In this document: positions 12,443-22,830 of the stretch, in pieces
Position numbering within the stretch: the stretch's first letter is position 1
Layout: every line of letters starts with the position of its first letter
Origin: Artemia franciscana
Taxonomy: Eukaryota > Arthropoda > Branchiopoda > Anostraca > Artemiidae
Direction: 5' to 3'
NCBI RefSeq assembly: GCF_032884065.1
Contig: NC_088865.1
Span: 45,487,732-45,551,731, forward strand
DNA: 64,000 bases
The notes under the pieces: generated by a model
The model's input: only the letters and a program-made list of their open reading frames with translations
Databases searched by the model: none
What the model was told of the DNA's origin: nothing
Position numbers and translations under genes: made by a program

Positions 12443-12901
12443 TTAGAAAACAGAATTGAAATTCCTTCGACAAAACTGCCTCTTGTTGACAACTAAGAGG
12501 TTTAGATGACGAATGCCTAGCAGCCCTACCCAGACAAAACGAGAACAAAAAATATCCGAATCCTGGAACTTATTAAACAGATGTCTGTTGGACCTACCAG
12601 CCAAACGAACCTTTGACAAATAGAAATCATGGTGGAAAGATCTAATGGCCATTTTCTTAATTTTCAGAAAAATGTCAGATGGAAGGTCGTTCCTAAAAAG
12701 GTTTTCGACAAAACTTAAGTCTTTGGACAACTTAAAACGTCTGTGTTTTTGCTCTGAAGTCACGTGACTTAAAGCCCTGAGGCTTAGTTTGTTTCTTAAT
12801 TTTGATTTATTTTCAATTACAAAATGGGTATTGATTCTAGATGATTTAGGAATCACTGATTTTTGTGTGCAACCTTTTAAGAGCATTTGTTGATTTAACA
12901 A
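12443..12901 (-). CDS. Uncharacterised 152-codon ORF, left arm
   Basis: Longest uninterrupted reading frame in the arms that is not satellite or a recognisable transposon domain. It opens at TTG; the first ATG is codon 6, giving about 147 residues. The product is basic (many Lys/Arg/His), with segments such as SKLRNKLSLRALSHVTSEQK and KKMAIRSFHHDFYLSKV, and has no signal peptide or membrane helix. It lies on the Helitron strand, downstream of the helicase remnant, but does not resemble Helitron C-terminal motifs. The right-arm copy is also open; of 8 base differences, 5 change an amino acid, which does not suggest strong constraint. I do not recognise the family. Confidence 0.35.
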   Translation of the reverse strand: MLNQQMLLKGCTQKSVIPKSSRINTHFVIENKSKLRNKLSLRALSHVTSEQKHRRFKLSKDLSFVENLFRNDLPSDIFLKIKKMAIRSFHHDFYLSKVRLAGRSNRHLFNKFQDSDIFCSRFVWVGLLGIRHLNLLVVNKRQFCRRNFNSVF

Positions 12902-13120
12902 ATTTTGATTTTAGATTTTTGTTGATTTTACATTGGAGGAGACTTTAATTATGTAAATTTTTTATTTGATTTCCATGTATTCGAATTTTAATGTGAAAAA
13001 GACCAAAGAAATTATTTGATACAAGACGTGATAATTGCTATTTTGGATATTGATGTCACTATGATGCTCGTTATCCTTGTAAGTGAATATTTGCTTTATT
13101 CTGGTTTTAGAATTGAATTT

Positions 13121-15241
13121 TTAAAAACAATTGTTTGGTTTGGCTGTAGAGACATCCTTCTCTCCTTTGTTGGCAAATCTTTTCATTGACTCTATTAAAA
13201 CCTGAATATAAAGCTTATACACAGTGATAGGTATTCGAATTTTCATTCGTCCTGAAATTGAGTCTACTGGGAGCCGTCCGTTTCCAATTACCAGCAATTC
13301 ATCTGAAAATATTTCACCAGAGTCATCGTTTTGCAATCAGACACACATATTTATAGGTAATATCAATGTCTTTACGTGTGCCCATAAATTAGAATTTTTC
13401 AGGCAAGCATTCATTTCATCTGCAGGGGTTGATCTAGGTATTATAGGTAACGTTTGCCTGAAATCTTCCGCAAGTAATATTAATGTGCTGCCAAGGGGTT
13501 TTGAATTTCCTCACAAATCTCGCAATGATTGCTCTAGAGCCTTGAGCGATTTTTTGTGTGCCATTGTGCACTCGTTCCAAATACTAAGTTTGCACTGCTG
13601 CAATACTTTACCCATCCCAGATGATTTGGAAATATTGCACGTGGGAGTTTCTGTAGAATGCAAATTCAGCGGCAATTTCAAAGCGGAATGAGCAGTTCTT
13701 CCACCAGGCAGCAACGTTGCGGCTATTCAGGACGAAGTAATTGCCAACACTATGTCATTTTTTGATCGAATTCATGCCAGAATCAGTTTTATCACAAACG
13801 TTTTACCAGTACCACCTGGTGCATCCAAAAAGAAGATTTCTCCAACGTTGTTATCGACACAATGGATTATCGTATCATAAACATCTTTTTGCTCAGACGT
13901 TAACTTAGAAATATTATTTTTTACATACCACAATAGATCACTCGTGTTATAACTTTGTTCACGATCCAATTCTACACATGTCGAAACAGCAGCGGTACGA
14001 TTAGGTGAGGGCATTCCCAACTCCTGAAGAGGTTTGTTTGCGATACATATGCACAAATCTTCAATAATAACTAAAGTGTATTTATAAATTTCGGATGTAA
14101 AATCAAAAGTCATATCTGACGTCTCTAACCATTTTCGATGGAGTATATCCTCGGCCATTTTCGATTTATATTTCTCCCATAACTCTGTAGGAGCTGAAGG
14201 AGAGCAAGTTGTTGGTATGATTCCAAACAATGCACGAATTTGACTTGGAGTTGACGTTTCGCACGGGTCATTGATGCAGTTATCCCAGTGTTGTTCATTC
14301 TCCAATAAATTCAGAGCTTGGCATGCACTACGGTAAGTGTCATGTATGGTACCGTTTACAGTTCTCAAATACTCAAAGGACGTGAGACCGGGTACATTCA
14401 CCAAAAGCAGGCGGAGAAAGAAGCATTCATGTTGATTGGGGTAAATGGTGTAGAGTCTTCCTATCGTGGTATCTTTGAAGATGGTAGGTTGGCCGTCGAC
14501 TGACTTACCCTGTTTTCAACGTTCGAATGATTTATTTTTAGCATACCACGTGTAATACGAAGGCACTTCAGTATACAGCAGTTTTTTTGCAAAAGAGTCA
14601 TTTTGGCATAACGAAAAGAAAGCAGTTAACGTTGTATCCAGTGGATTCAGGGCTCTTTGTTGCACGTTGGATTCCGAAAAATAAACACGTTGACCATTCT
14701 ATAAATGTACCGCTGGACAACAGCTGGTGAACTATAGCTGGACTTCGTTCATGTATCAGAAATGAAAGAATTCGCCAAAAAGCTTCATAACTGCTTATGT
14801 ATCTTCTAGCCTCATATTGTATGATTTCATCGATATCACTGATTTCGGACTCCAAGACAAAACCTGCCATGTCACTGCCTTTGTTGACGTATTTACATAT
14901 GTATTTGATTACCTTCACGGAGTTAAAGTATTCAACGTTTATGTGTGCATTAAATTTTTTGATAATAAAGGGGAGCATGGAACAACGCACTGGTTTTCTA
15001 CTTCGATGGTGGTACCGTTACGCTTTTTTATTATTGCTGTTTTACCACCATCTTCAGTAGATCTTCTTCTATATTGTAGGTTACCATCATTTCCAGTAAT
15101 TGTGTTGGGTACTAAAAGTCGAGGATATTCCTTTGTGCACCTTCCATTGGCCATGCATGGTGATTTTTCATTCAGCGCATCGCAAGGTCCATGTATCATA
15201 TTTTTTAACACAATACCAAATAAGCCCTTATCGACATTCAA
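13121..15241 (-). pseudogene. Helitron RepHel helicase remnant, left arm plus spacer
   Basis: Rolling-circle (Helitron) transposase remnant, read on the minus strand in several frames. In order: MIHGPC...CTKEYP...RRRSTEDGG (15,241-14,939); KYICKYVNKGSDMAGF and RRYISSYEAFWRILSF (14,990-14,598); VNVPGLTSFEYLRTVNG and a Walker A motif GGTGKTF (14,404-13,772); LLPGGRTAHSALKLP and NECTMAHKK, where the usual Walker B Asp is Asn (13,714-13,511); and a GNGRLPVD segment (13,336-13,121). Frameshifts separate the pieces. The HUH Rep nuclease and the C-terminal helicase motifs are absent, so the element is dead and truncated on both sides. The 5' side is cut by the palindrome junction. Confidence 0.9.
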
Positions 15242-15245
15242 ACCG
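14905..15245. other. Spacer of the palindrome (single-copy Helitron segment)
   Basis: The 341 bp between the arms have no inverted partner. They continue the minus-strand Helitron reading of the left arm: the peptide at 15,241-14,939 contains MIHGPC, CTKEYP and RRRSTEDGG, typical of the Helitron protein just upstream of its KYICKYVNKGSDM segment. The left edge of the duplication is therefore inside a Helitron. Both inner edges sit at the self-complementary octamer ACATATGT (14,895-14,902 and 15,248-15,255). Confidence 0.85.
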
Positions 15246-16625
15246 ATACATATGTAAATACGTCAACAAAGCCAGTGACATGGCAGTTTTTGTCTTGGAG
15301 TCCAAAATCAGTGATATCGATGAAATCATACAATATGAGGCTAGAAGATACATAAGCAGTTATGAAGCTTTTTGGCGAATTCTTTCATTTCTGATACATG
15401 AACGAACATGACACTTACCGTAGTGCATGCCAAGCTCTGAATTTATTGGAGAATGAACAACACTGGGATAACTGCATCAATGACCCGTGCAAAACGTCAA
15501 CTCCAAGTCAAATTCGTGCATTGTTTGGAATCATACCAACAAATTGCTCTCCTTCAGCTCCTACAGAGTTATGGGAGAAATATAAATCGAAAATGGCCGA
15601 AGATATACTCCATCGAAAATGGTTAGGGACCTCAGATATGACTTTTGATTTTACTTCAGAAATTTATAACTACACTTTAGTTATTATTGAAGATTTGTGC
15701 ATATGTATCGCAAACAAACCTCTTCAGGAGTTGGGAATGCCCTCACCTAATCGTACCGCTGCTGTTTCGACATGTGTAGAATTGGATCGTGAACAAAGTT
15801 ATAACACGAGTGATCTATTGTGGTATGTGCAAAATAATATTTCTAAGTTAACGTCTGAGCAAAAAGATGTTTATGATACGATAATCCATTGTGTCGATAA
15901 CAACGTTGGAGAAATCTTCTTTTTGGATGCACCAGGTGGTACTGGTAAAACGTTTGTGATAAAACTGATTCTGTCATGAATTCGATAAAAAAATGACATA
16001 GTGTTGGCAATTACTTCGTCCTGAATAGCCGCAACGTTGCTGCCTGGTGGAAGAACTGTTCATTCCGCTTTGAAATTGCCTCTGAATTTGCATTCTACAG
16101 AAACTCCCACGTGCAATATTTCCAAATCATCTGGGATGGGTAAAGTATTGCAGCAGTGCAAACTTAGTATTTGGAACGAGTGCACAATGGCACACAAAAA
16201 ATCGCTCAAGGCTCTAGAGCAATCATTGCGAGATTTGTGAGGAAATTCAAAACCCCTTGGCAGCACATTAATATTACTTGCGGGAGATTTCAGGCAAACG
16301 TTACCTATAATACCTAGATCAACCCCTGCAGATGAAATGAATGCTTGCCTGAAAAATTCTAATTTATGGGCACACGTAAAGACATTGATATTACCTATAA
16401 ATATGTGTGTCTGATTGCAAAACGATGACTCTGGTGAAATATTTTCAGATGAATTGCTGGCAATTGGAAAGGGACGGCTCCCAGTAGACTCAATTTCAGG
16501 ACGAATGAAAATTCGAATACCTATCACTGTGTATAGGCTTTATATTCAGGTTTTAATAGAGTCAATGAAAAGTCAATGAAATTTGCCAACAAAGGAGAGA
16601 AGGATGTCTCTATAGCCAAACCAAA
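15246..16625 (+). pseudogene. Helitron helicase remnant, right arm
   Basis: Inverted copy of the left-arm Helitron. It starts at YICKYVNKASDMAVF (15,254 on) and runs through RRYISSYEAFWRILSF to 15,405. It then jumps over 399 bp present on the left to HDTYRSACQALNLLEN (15,409 on), Walker A GGTGKTF (about 15,933) and LLPGGRTVHSALKLP (16,037 on). Like its partner it is frameshifted and lacks the Rep domain. The same Asn replaces the Walker B Asp, so that change predates the duplication. Confidence 0.9.
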
Positions 16626-16857
16626 CACCTGTTTTTAAAAATTCAATTCTAAAACCAAAATAAAGCAAATATTCATTTACAAGGATAACCAGCATCATAG
16701 TGACATCAATATCCAAAATAGCAATTATCACGTCTTGTATCAAATAATTTCTTTGGACTTTTTCACATTAAAATTCGAATACATGGAAATCACATAAAAA
16801 ATTTACATAATTAAAGTCTCCTCTAATGTAAAATCAACAAAAATCTAAAATCAAAAT

Positions 16858-17316
16858 TTGTTAAATCAACAAATGCTCTTAAAAGGTTGCACACAAGAAT
16901 CAGTGATTCCTAAATCATCTAGAATCAATACCCATTTTGTAATTGAAAATAAATCAAAATTAAGAAACAAATTAAGCCTCAGGGCTTTAAGTCACGTGAC
17001 TTCAGAGCAAAAACACAGACGTTTTAAGTTGTTCAAAGACTTAAGTTTTGTCGAAAACCTTTTTAGGAACGACCTTCCATCTGACATTTTTCTGAAAATT
17101 AAGAAAATGGCCATTAGATTTTTCCACCATGATTTCTATTTGTCAAAGGTTCATTTAGCTGGTAGGTCCAACAGACATCTATTTAATAAGTTCCAGGATT
17201 CGGATATTTTTTGTCCTCGTTTTGTCTGGGTAGGGCTGCTAGGCATTCGTCATCTAAACCTCTTAGTTGTCAACAAGAGGCAGTTTTGTCGAAGGAATTT
17301 CAATTCTGTTTTCTAA
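16858..17316 (+). CDS. Uncharacterised 152-codon ORF, right arm
   Basis: Mirror copy of the ORF at 12,443-12,901, fully open over the same length. Replacements relative to the left copy are Lys to Glu, two Ser to Phe, Arg to His and Ser to Pro. Three further base changes are silent. No homologous family is recognised. Persistence of the frame in both arms may just reflect the youth of the duplication. Confidence 0.35.
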   Translation: MLNQQMLLKGCTQESVIPKSSRINTHFVIENKSKLRNKLSLRALSHVTSEQKHRRFKLFKDLSFVENLFRNDLPSDIFLKIKKMAIRFFHHDFYLSKVHLAGRSNRHLFNKFQDSDIFCPRFVWVGLLGIRHLNLLVVNKRQFCRRNFNSVF

Positions 17317-17467
17317 CACCATTTTCTTATTCAAAAATAATTTCAAAGGTGGAGTAAAGAATTATTGCTTCTATTGACTAGGTTGAGGCTCCTCGGGAAC
17401 TTAGGGTAAAGATCCTAAGCAAACTAAACACTAAACACTTTTAATATGAGCAAAATTGAAAATTATA

Positions 17468-17612
17468 TATTCCTTCCTCAACGTCCCGCTCTTTACGCTA
17501 AAGTTATTTACTGTTTTATAAAGTAGAATTGAAAGAAAGAGTCAAACTTTTTCGTAAAGAGCGGGACGTTGAGGAAGCAATAGCCCCTTCCATACACGGA
17601 GTAATTTCTGTT
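17468..17612. repeat. Family B foldback element, right arm
   Basis: Mirror of 12,148-12,290, with the two arms around AACGTCCCGCTCTTTACGC and CGTAAAGAGCGGGACGTTG. One base change (TTTTTCG for TTTTGCG) distinguishes it from the left-arm copy. Confidence 0.8.
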
Positions 17613-19747
17613 CGTTTTAAATTCTTCATACGTACCTCCCACATAATTTGGTAATCTTGTCATTCGATAATCAGTTTCATCAACTCTTTCAAACTGTACG
17701 CCTTATCTGGATGTATTTTTTATGACTAATGTTTGTATATTCCTCTAGTTACTATTTAAATGGCTTTGTTTGATATGACTATTTTTATTAAAAATCCAGG
17801 AGTAGCTATGATAATAAAAAGGTTGAGTTTTTCATTATCTTTCTGATAATAAAATATTAAACCTGTTGTAAGTTGAACTCTGTAACTATCTCTATCCTTT
17901 AGTTTATTTTTTAAACGTCTAACAGTAAATTGAAAAAGACGTATGAAATCAGTTCCATTTGAAATCATTGAAATATTAACTGTAAGGAAATTTTATCTCA
18001 TTCATTGAATACTTGGATTATTATCGTCTTCTTCTTTTTTAAACATTTACTCTGGGATATCTGGAACTTCTCATATTTTTTCTCATTTATAAATAAATTC
18101 GAAATGTCAATATTCCATTCTTTTTTAACACTCTCTCTACCATTTATATCTCGTATGAATTGTCAATCTCGATCAAAATTTTATTTATTACTTTCCTTTT
18201 TATTGATTTCTATTTCATCATAAAAATAACTTTTTACTTTATTCTTCACTGCGTTATAAATTCTAGCACTTGAAATATGTGATTAAAAATTTTTTTTTAT
18301 CCAAATTTAAAATTTTGATGAACGTGAACTTGAACTATAACTTGAATTTTAAAACTTGACCAAAATTGTAAAAATACAAGAAACTTTAATTTAAAATGGT
18401 GTGACTTCATTTGAAAATGGGAAAAATTGATGGGATGATCTAATTGGGGTTAAGAGCCCGTGTTTACATTAAGAAAAAGAACAAAACTGAGATTAAATTT
18501 GTTTTACCAGCACCTCTTTTCGTTTTGAAGGTTGGAATGGAAAATTGTAAAAATGCTTGAAATTTTTGTTTAAAATAGAGCAAATGCGATTAAAAAGGGG
18601 ATAAATTTAATTAATTCGATGAGTTGTCCAGAACATACATTTACTATACTACTAATAAATGCACCATCATGGAGTAGCCTATTATTTCCTCAACAACTGG
18701 AAAGCACAGTTTGCGGGTTTTTTAACATTTAAATTGATTCTTTATCTTTAAGTTTTCAATTGACACAAATTGATCCTTTTTGGAACTAAACAGTAGTTTG
18801 GTGACAAAAAAAGCATAAGACACACACTTCCCAGTCACAAAACCTTATTTACTCTTTAAAAAGGAAACTAAATCTTTTTGTTTATGTTCAAATGAGCCGT
18901 TTAAAACAACCTTTCGAAAATAGAATCAACACTTGTTAACCTTTTTGTAGATGGAAGCCCAAGATCGTTACAGTATCAGACGTGCAGAATTTGATTGTAA
19001 AATTTCCAGTAGGAATACTTGTCTTGCCTGGGTTGTTTTCCCCTCTTTCGAAAATCCAGCAGATTTCTTAAGATAGTTGCTTGAAATAAATAGATTTTTT
19101 TAATTTGAAGAATTTTCTATATTTGAAATAAAAAAATAATAAAATCTTGTTATGTAAATATTGTTGAGAAATTTGATTTTTTTTTACAAAATCACTTCTT
19201 AGATACTATAATACTATACTATTATGAATATGGGTTACTTTACCTGAGATCTTTAGGTATATATTGAAGGTAATAGCTTTATAATTTTGGGGCATATTGA
19301 AAACCAATAAACAAAATAGAAGATACGACATTATCTGCCTGTGAATAGGTGAAACAGCCTGAAATATTTCCACACAAAAATAAATGTCAATCTATTATAG
19401 ATTTACATAATTATTCTTGATTAGAGTGTAAGAAAAATTATGAACAGGAATCCACATCCATTGGAATTTGCAAAGGTTTTGTCCCTGAATTCTCAGAAGT
19501 ACCTGGCCTCTATTTAAGTTGTATTATTAGTTTTTGCGACTAAAACATTAGCAACTGACATAACTGTTTTCAGATACCTTGACATTTCTTCGGCACAACA
19601 ATCACCAAGCTGCAGCAAAAATTTAAATCCAAAATGGCAGCTTCATAAAGTATTCCCCCCCACTACATAAGTAGCGTTATTACTACTACTAAATAAAATT
19701 CGACGAATTCCTCACGAAAACTAGAAACTTTAAAAGGTTGTTCTTAC
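17613..19747. other. AT-rich region without a supported gene, right arm
   Basis: Mirror of 10,013-12,140. It holds only short AT-driven ORFs (17,756-17,968 minus; 18,005-18,223 plus). No exon is recognised. Confidence 0.5.
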
Positions 19748-19966
19748 CCTTGGCATAAATACAGTAGAATGTATATGAGCTCAAATCCTGTGGTAGAGAA
19801 AATTCATCACCCGCTGGTTCAATGAGCGTATAAACGTCATTGAAGGAATAATCTTGTTGTTTGTATCTCAATCCAATTGCATCTGGAAATGCATTTTTCA
19901 GAGTTGTTAATTTCAGTCTAATATAAAGAGGTCTGCTAATTGGTAATCGAATACACTCCTCTCTTC
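19748..19966 (-). CDS. Exon-like segment resembling the TDP-43 N-terminal domain (right arm)
   Basis: Inverted copy of 9,794-10,012, still open, with the donor GGTAAGAA preserved. Within the exon the two copies differ by one silent change and one Phe/Ile replacement in the YFRLKL segment. The intron side shows further changes. The same caveats apply: no RRM exon nearby, and the assignment was made by eye from the FPDAIGLRYK core and its spacing to flanking motifs. Confidence 0.5.
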
Positions 19967-20054
19967 CTTGAACAGTTAGGTAAATATTTTTTTATACATT
20001 CAGACTAAAAGTATAAGTAAAGGATAAGTTAAAAATTTAAAAACGGATAACTAC

Positions 20055-20415
20055 GTCAGCCTACATAAGCAAAAGCATTTCTGCAACTACTTCCATTAGT
20101 ACTAGCAATATTACTACTACTAGAACTCCTGTAGTGATTACTACCATGGCTGAAGATATTGGAACAGACCAAAGGAAGCGCTGAAGGAAAAACTGAAATA
20201 ACTCAATACATGCAATATGTATGCAGGTTGCTGATACAGGCATATCAGAAATATTTTGAAACGGCTTACAATATAAGATGAAAGTTCCAGGGATCATGAG
20301 GAGGAGGATCTACTGAAAGAAAAGGCACCATATATCTGTTACTATTGCTATAAATACTGCTGCTAAAACTGTTACTACTACTGCTAACAAAACACTGCTA
20401 CTACTCCAAAAAATA
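20055..20415. repeat. Trinucleotide-rich dispersed repeat (family T), right arm
   Basis: Mirror of 9,345-9,705, with TACTACTACTGCTA-like blocks and the inverted GAAAGTTCCAGG core. No gene. Confidence 0.6.
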
Positions 20416-20419
20416 TCTA

Positions 20420-20964
20420 AAAAAAGCAGAAATTGACTTGATTAGGGCTGACCACCTCCATTAATTCTTCAGACCGGAACATAATTTTCACTTTACTGAA
20501 TACAAAATACATTTCAAATATTTTCAATTTTTTTAACTTCAAGAAATCAAAAAAACTATTAAACTTTAAGGAGTAAAATATCAGAATAGGCATGTCAAAC
20601 TATTAATGTACATTCAATTGTTTTTTTTTCAGAAAATGCAAATTATATTCGGATCTTAAAATGGAACAGGGGTCGTCAGCTCTGCTTGTGTTAATTTCTG
20701 CTTGTTTTGACTTATACTCGGATATTTTTTTGAACTTCTGGCCCGTTTGGAGTTCAATTTATTTATTGATGGTGATTGAGACAGTTTTACGCTTGAAAAT
20801 TTAATATATATATTTCTGCTCATTAATGGCTTAATGGTGCCCTTTGGGTTTCTCTGAAAGACCTACTTTGTGGAGCAAGTTTTTAAATCAACCACAGAAA
20901 AGAAAAGAGTAGCAAGAGAAAATTGCTTTAACCCCGTGTTAACTCTATATCTAACCAATAACTC
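20420..20964. other. Unannotated AT-rich segment, right arm
   Basis: Mirror of 8,801-9,340. Nothing recognisable as a gene or RNA. Confidence 0.5.
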
Positions 20965-21354
20965 CAACTTAAAAATTTGTTTAGGAGGAATATTCAGAAA
21001 AGAAGTTATTCTGAAATGATACAATAAAGCCATTTAAAAAGTGTTGCTTGGTATTAGAGTATGCAGAAAGTCAAAATGTAACGTAAGGAATAAGAAAAGA
21101 CGTTAACTCCAACTTGAGAAAAAAAAAACAGTTTACGAGGATATTAAGAAAACAACTTGATCTGAAATGATACAATAAAGCCTTAAGAACAGTATAGCTT
21201 GGCGTTGGGATATGCATTTAGTCGAAAAGTATTGTTGGGAGTGAAAAAGATGTGTGCTCCAGCTTGAAATAAAACGGGGTTAAGAAGAATACTAACAAAA
21301 AAATTGCTCTGAAATAATATAATAGAGCCTCATGAAAAATATTGCTTACTACCT
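20965..21354 (-). repeat. ~150-bp satellite remnant, right arm
   Basis: Mirror of 8,406-8,800, with TTTAGGAGGAATATT and GGAGTGAAAAAGATGTGTGC landmarks. Confidence 0.75.
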
Positions 21355-21900
21355 ATATTAATAGTGTTATCTGTAAAGCTAACGCATCTCTGCAAAACCT
21401 TTCAAAATTCATCGCTTCGGGTGAAACGCTCACAGTCTTCTTCGGATATTCCTGCGGTACGTTCGCCCCATACTTAAATGCGCCTGTCCCGTTTGGGTCC
21501 CGTCAGTATTAAAAGCCGCCTATCTAATGCAGGAACTGGAGTTAGTCCAAAAGAAGACAACCAGGATCATCCTGAGTAATAGACATTTCCTACCACGATG
21601 CCCTAGCAACCATTGAACTTCAAAGTTTGGAACTACGCTTGAATGAGCTTATCCTGAGGTTTGACAAAATACTGCTGTCTAACTCTACTCACCGTGACAT
21701 TTTACCCACAGAAGCAATGACGGTCAGCCGTACGAGAACTAAGCTAAAATTCTTGCCTGAGCGTGTTCTGACAAATAGCTACCGCAAGTATTTTTTCCCT
21801 GCTTTATGTCGTTATATGCATAATAACGGTTTTGTATTTGAACATCAAATTAGCCATTTGAACTAAGATAGTTGTTTTAAATAAACCTTTCTCTTCACCT
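21355..21900 (+). mobile_element. LINE 3' end (reverse transcriptase C-terminus), right arm
   Basis: Non-LTR retrotransposon fragment. One frame reads KCACPVWVPSVLKAAYL, then LELVQKKTTRIIL (about 21,475-21,610). This is the conserved 'L-x-YACPVW...VQKRAxRIIL' region near the end of CR1/Jockey-type reverse transcriptases. A shift to another frame continues as LQSLELRLNELILRFDKILL to a stop at about 21,864, then a short 3' UTR with AAATAAACC. It is 5'-truncated and frameshifted, so inactive. A satellite monomer follows directly at 21,905. Confidence 0.7.
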
Positions 21901-21904
21901 TTCT

Positions 21905-22664
21905 CTCTTCTGCTTGGTGTTGAGGTAGGTATAAAATCGAATTGTAATGTTGGGAGTTTTAAAATTGTGTGTTCCAACTTCAACAACAGGTTTAGAAGGA
22001 ATATTAAGAAAAGAAATGATTTGGAATGACACAATAAAGCCATTTGAAAAGTATTGGTAGGTTTTGTTATGGAAAAAGTCGAAAAATAATTTTAGGAGTG
22101 AAAACAGATGTGTGCTCCAACTTTTTAAATGGGCTTAGGAGGAAAATTAAGAAGAGAAAGTGTTGAAATGAAAAATATTGCTTGGTGTCAGAGTATGCAG
22201 AAAGTCGAAAAGTAATGTTGGGAATAAAAAAAAGTGGAATGACACAATAAAGCCATTAGAAAAGTATTGTTTAGTGTTGTTATGCATGAAGTCGAAAAAT
22301 AACTTTAGGAGTGAAAAGATGTGTAGTTCAACTTGAAAAATGGGCTTAGGAGGAATATTAGGAATAGAACTTTTCCTGGGATGATACAATAAACCCTTTT
22401 GAAAAGTATTGCATGGTGTTGGGGTATGCATACGGTCATAATTTAATTATGGGAGAAAAAAGGATATGCACTCAAAATTGAAAAAAAAAAATGTTTAAGC
22501 GGAATATTAAGAAACAAACTTGTTCTGAAATAAATTAAAAAAAAAAAACATTGAAAAGTATTGCTTAGCTTTAGGGCATGTATAAAGTCGAAGTGTATTG
22601 ATAGGAGCAAAAAAAGATGTGTGCTCTAACTTACAAAAACGGGTTGGGGATGAATAATAAGAGT
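21905..22664 (-). repeat. ~150-bp satellite, outer part of right arm
   Basis: Mirror of 7,101-7,860. Satellite stops exactly at the edge of the inverted duplication; in the left arm it continues outward without a break. The ORF at 22,147-22,431 is satellite readthrough. Confidence 0.85.
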
Positions 22665-22830
22665 TTTATAAAGAGTTTTACTGTTTTATAAAGTAGAATT
22701 GAAAGAAAGAGTCAAACTTTTGCGTAAAGAGCGGGACGTTGAGGAAGCAATAGCCCCTTCCATACAGTTTTAAGTTTTAATGTCGCTCCTTACTTTCAGT
22801 TAAAAAAACCTGTTTTTTTTTTATTTAATA
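22665..22830 (+). repeat. Family B half-element at the palindrome edge
   Basis: From 22,680 to about 22,768 the sequence matches the reverse complement of the left-arm foldback (about 12,164-12,252) with no difference that I can see, including the private GGGACGTTGAGGAAG variant. It continues into TTTTAATGTCGCTCCTTACT, the family's subterminal repeat. Only one arm is present, so no foldback can form here. Confidence 0.8.

Larger units (their letters stand above)
7101..14904 (+). repeat. Left arm of a large inverted duplication
   Basis: Reverse complement of 15,246-22,664. Matching positions sum to about 29,760 for most of the arm (for example 12,443-12,901 with 16,858-17,316, and 9,463-9,699 with 20,061-20,297) and to 30,150 next to the spacer, because the left arm has 399 bp (about 14,345-14,743) that the right arm lacks. 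In the 459-bp segment 12,443-12,901 I counted 8 substitutions and no indels. The arm holds satellite, a LINE end, a trinucleotide-rich repeat, a TDP-43-like exon, a 152-codon ORF and a Helitron remnant. Confidence 0.95.
15246..22664 (-). repeat. Right arm of the large inverted duplication
   Basis: Reverse complement of 7,101-14,904 with scattered substitutions, a few 1-20 bp indels (for example a short local duplication of GTCAATGAAA near 16,561) and one 399-bp absence at the junction near 15,405. The outer edge is at 22,663-22,664, where the shared satellite stops and a foldback fragment begins. The scattered small differences argue against a simple read-through assembly artefact, though they do not exclude a collapsed or misjoined haplotype. 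Confidence 0.95.

Noticed and set aside
13224-13691. A 155-codon plus-strand ORF in the left arm, and its mirror at 16,060-16,527
   Set aside because: Antisense shadow of the Helitron helicase reading on the other strand.
7101-22664. The idea that the palindrome is purely a missed-adapter sequencing artefact
   Set aside because: The arms differ by many scattered substitutions, small indels and a 399-bp block, which a single-molecule read-through would not give after consensus. Not fully excluded without reads.
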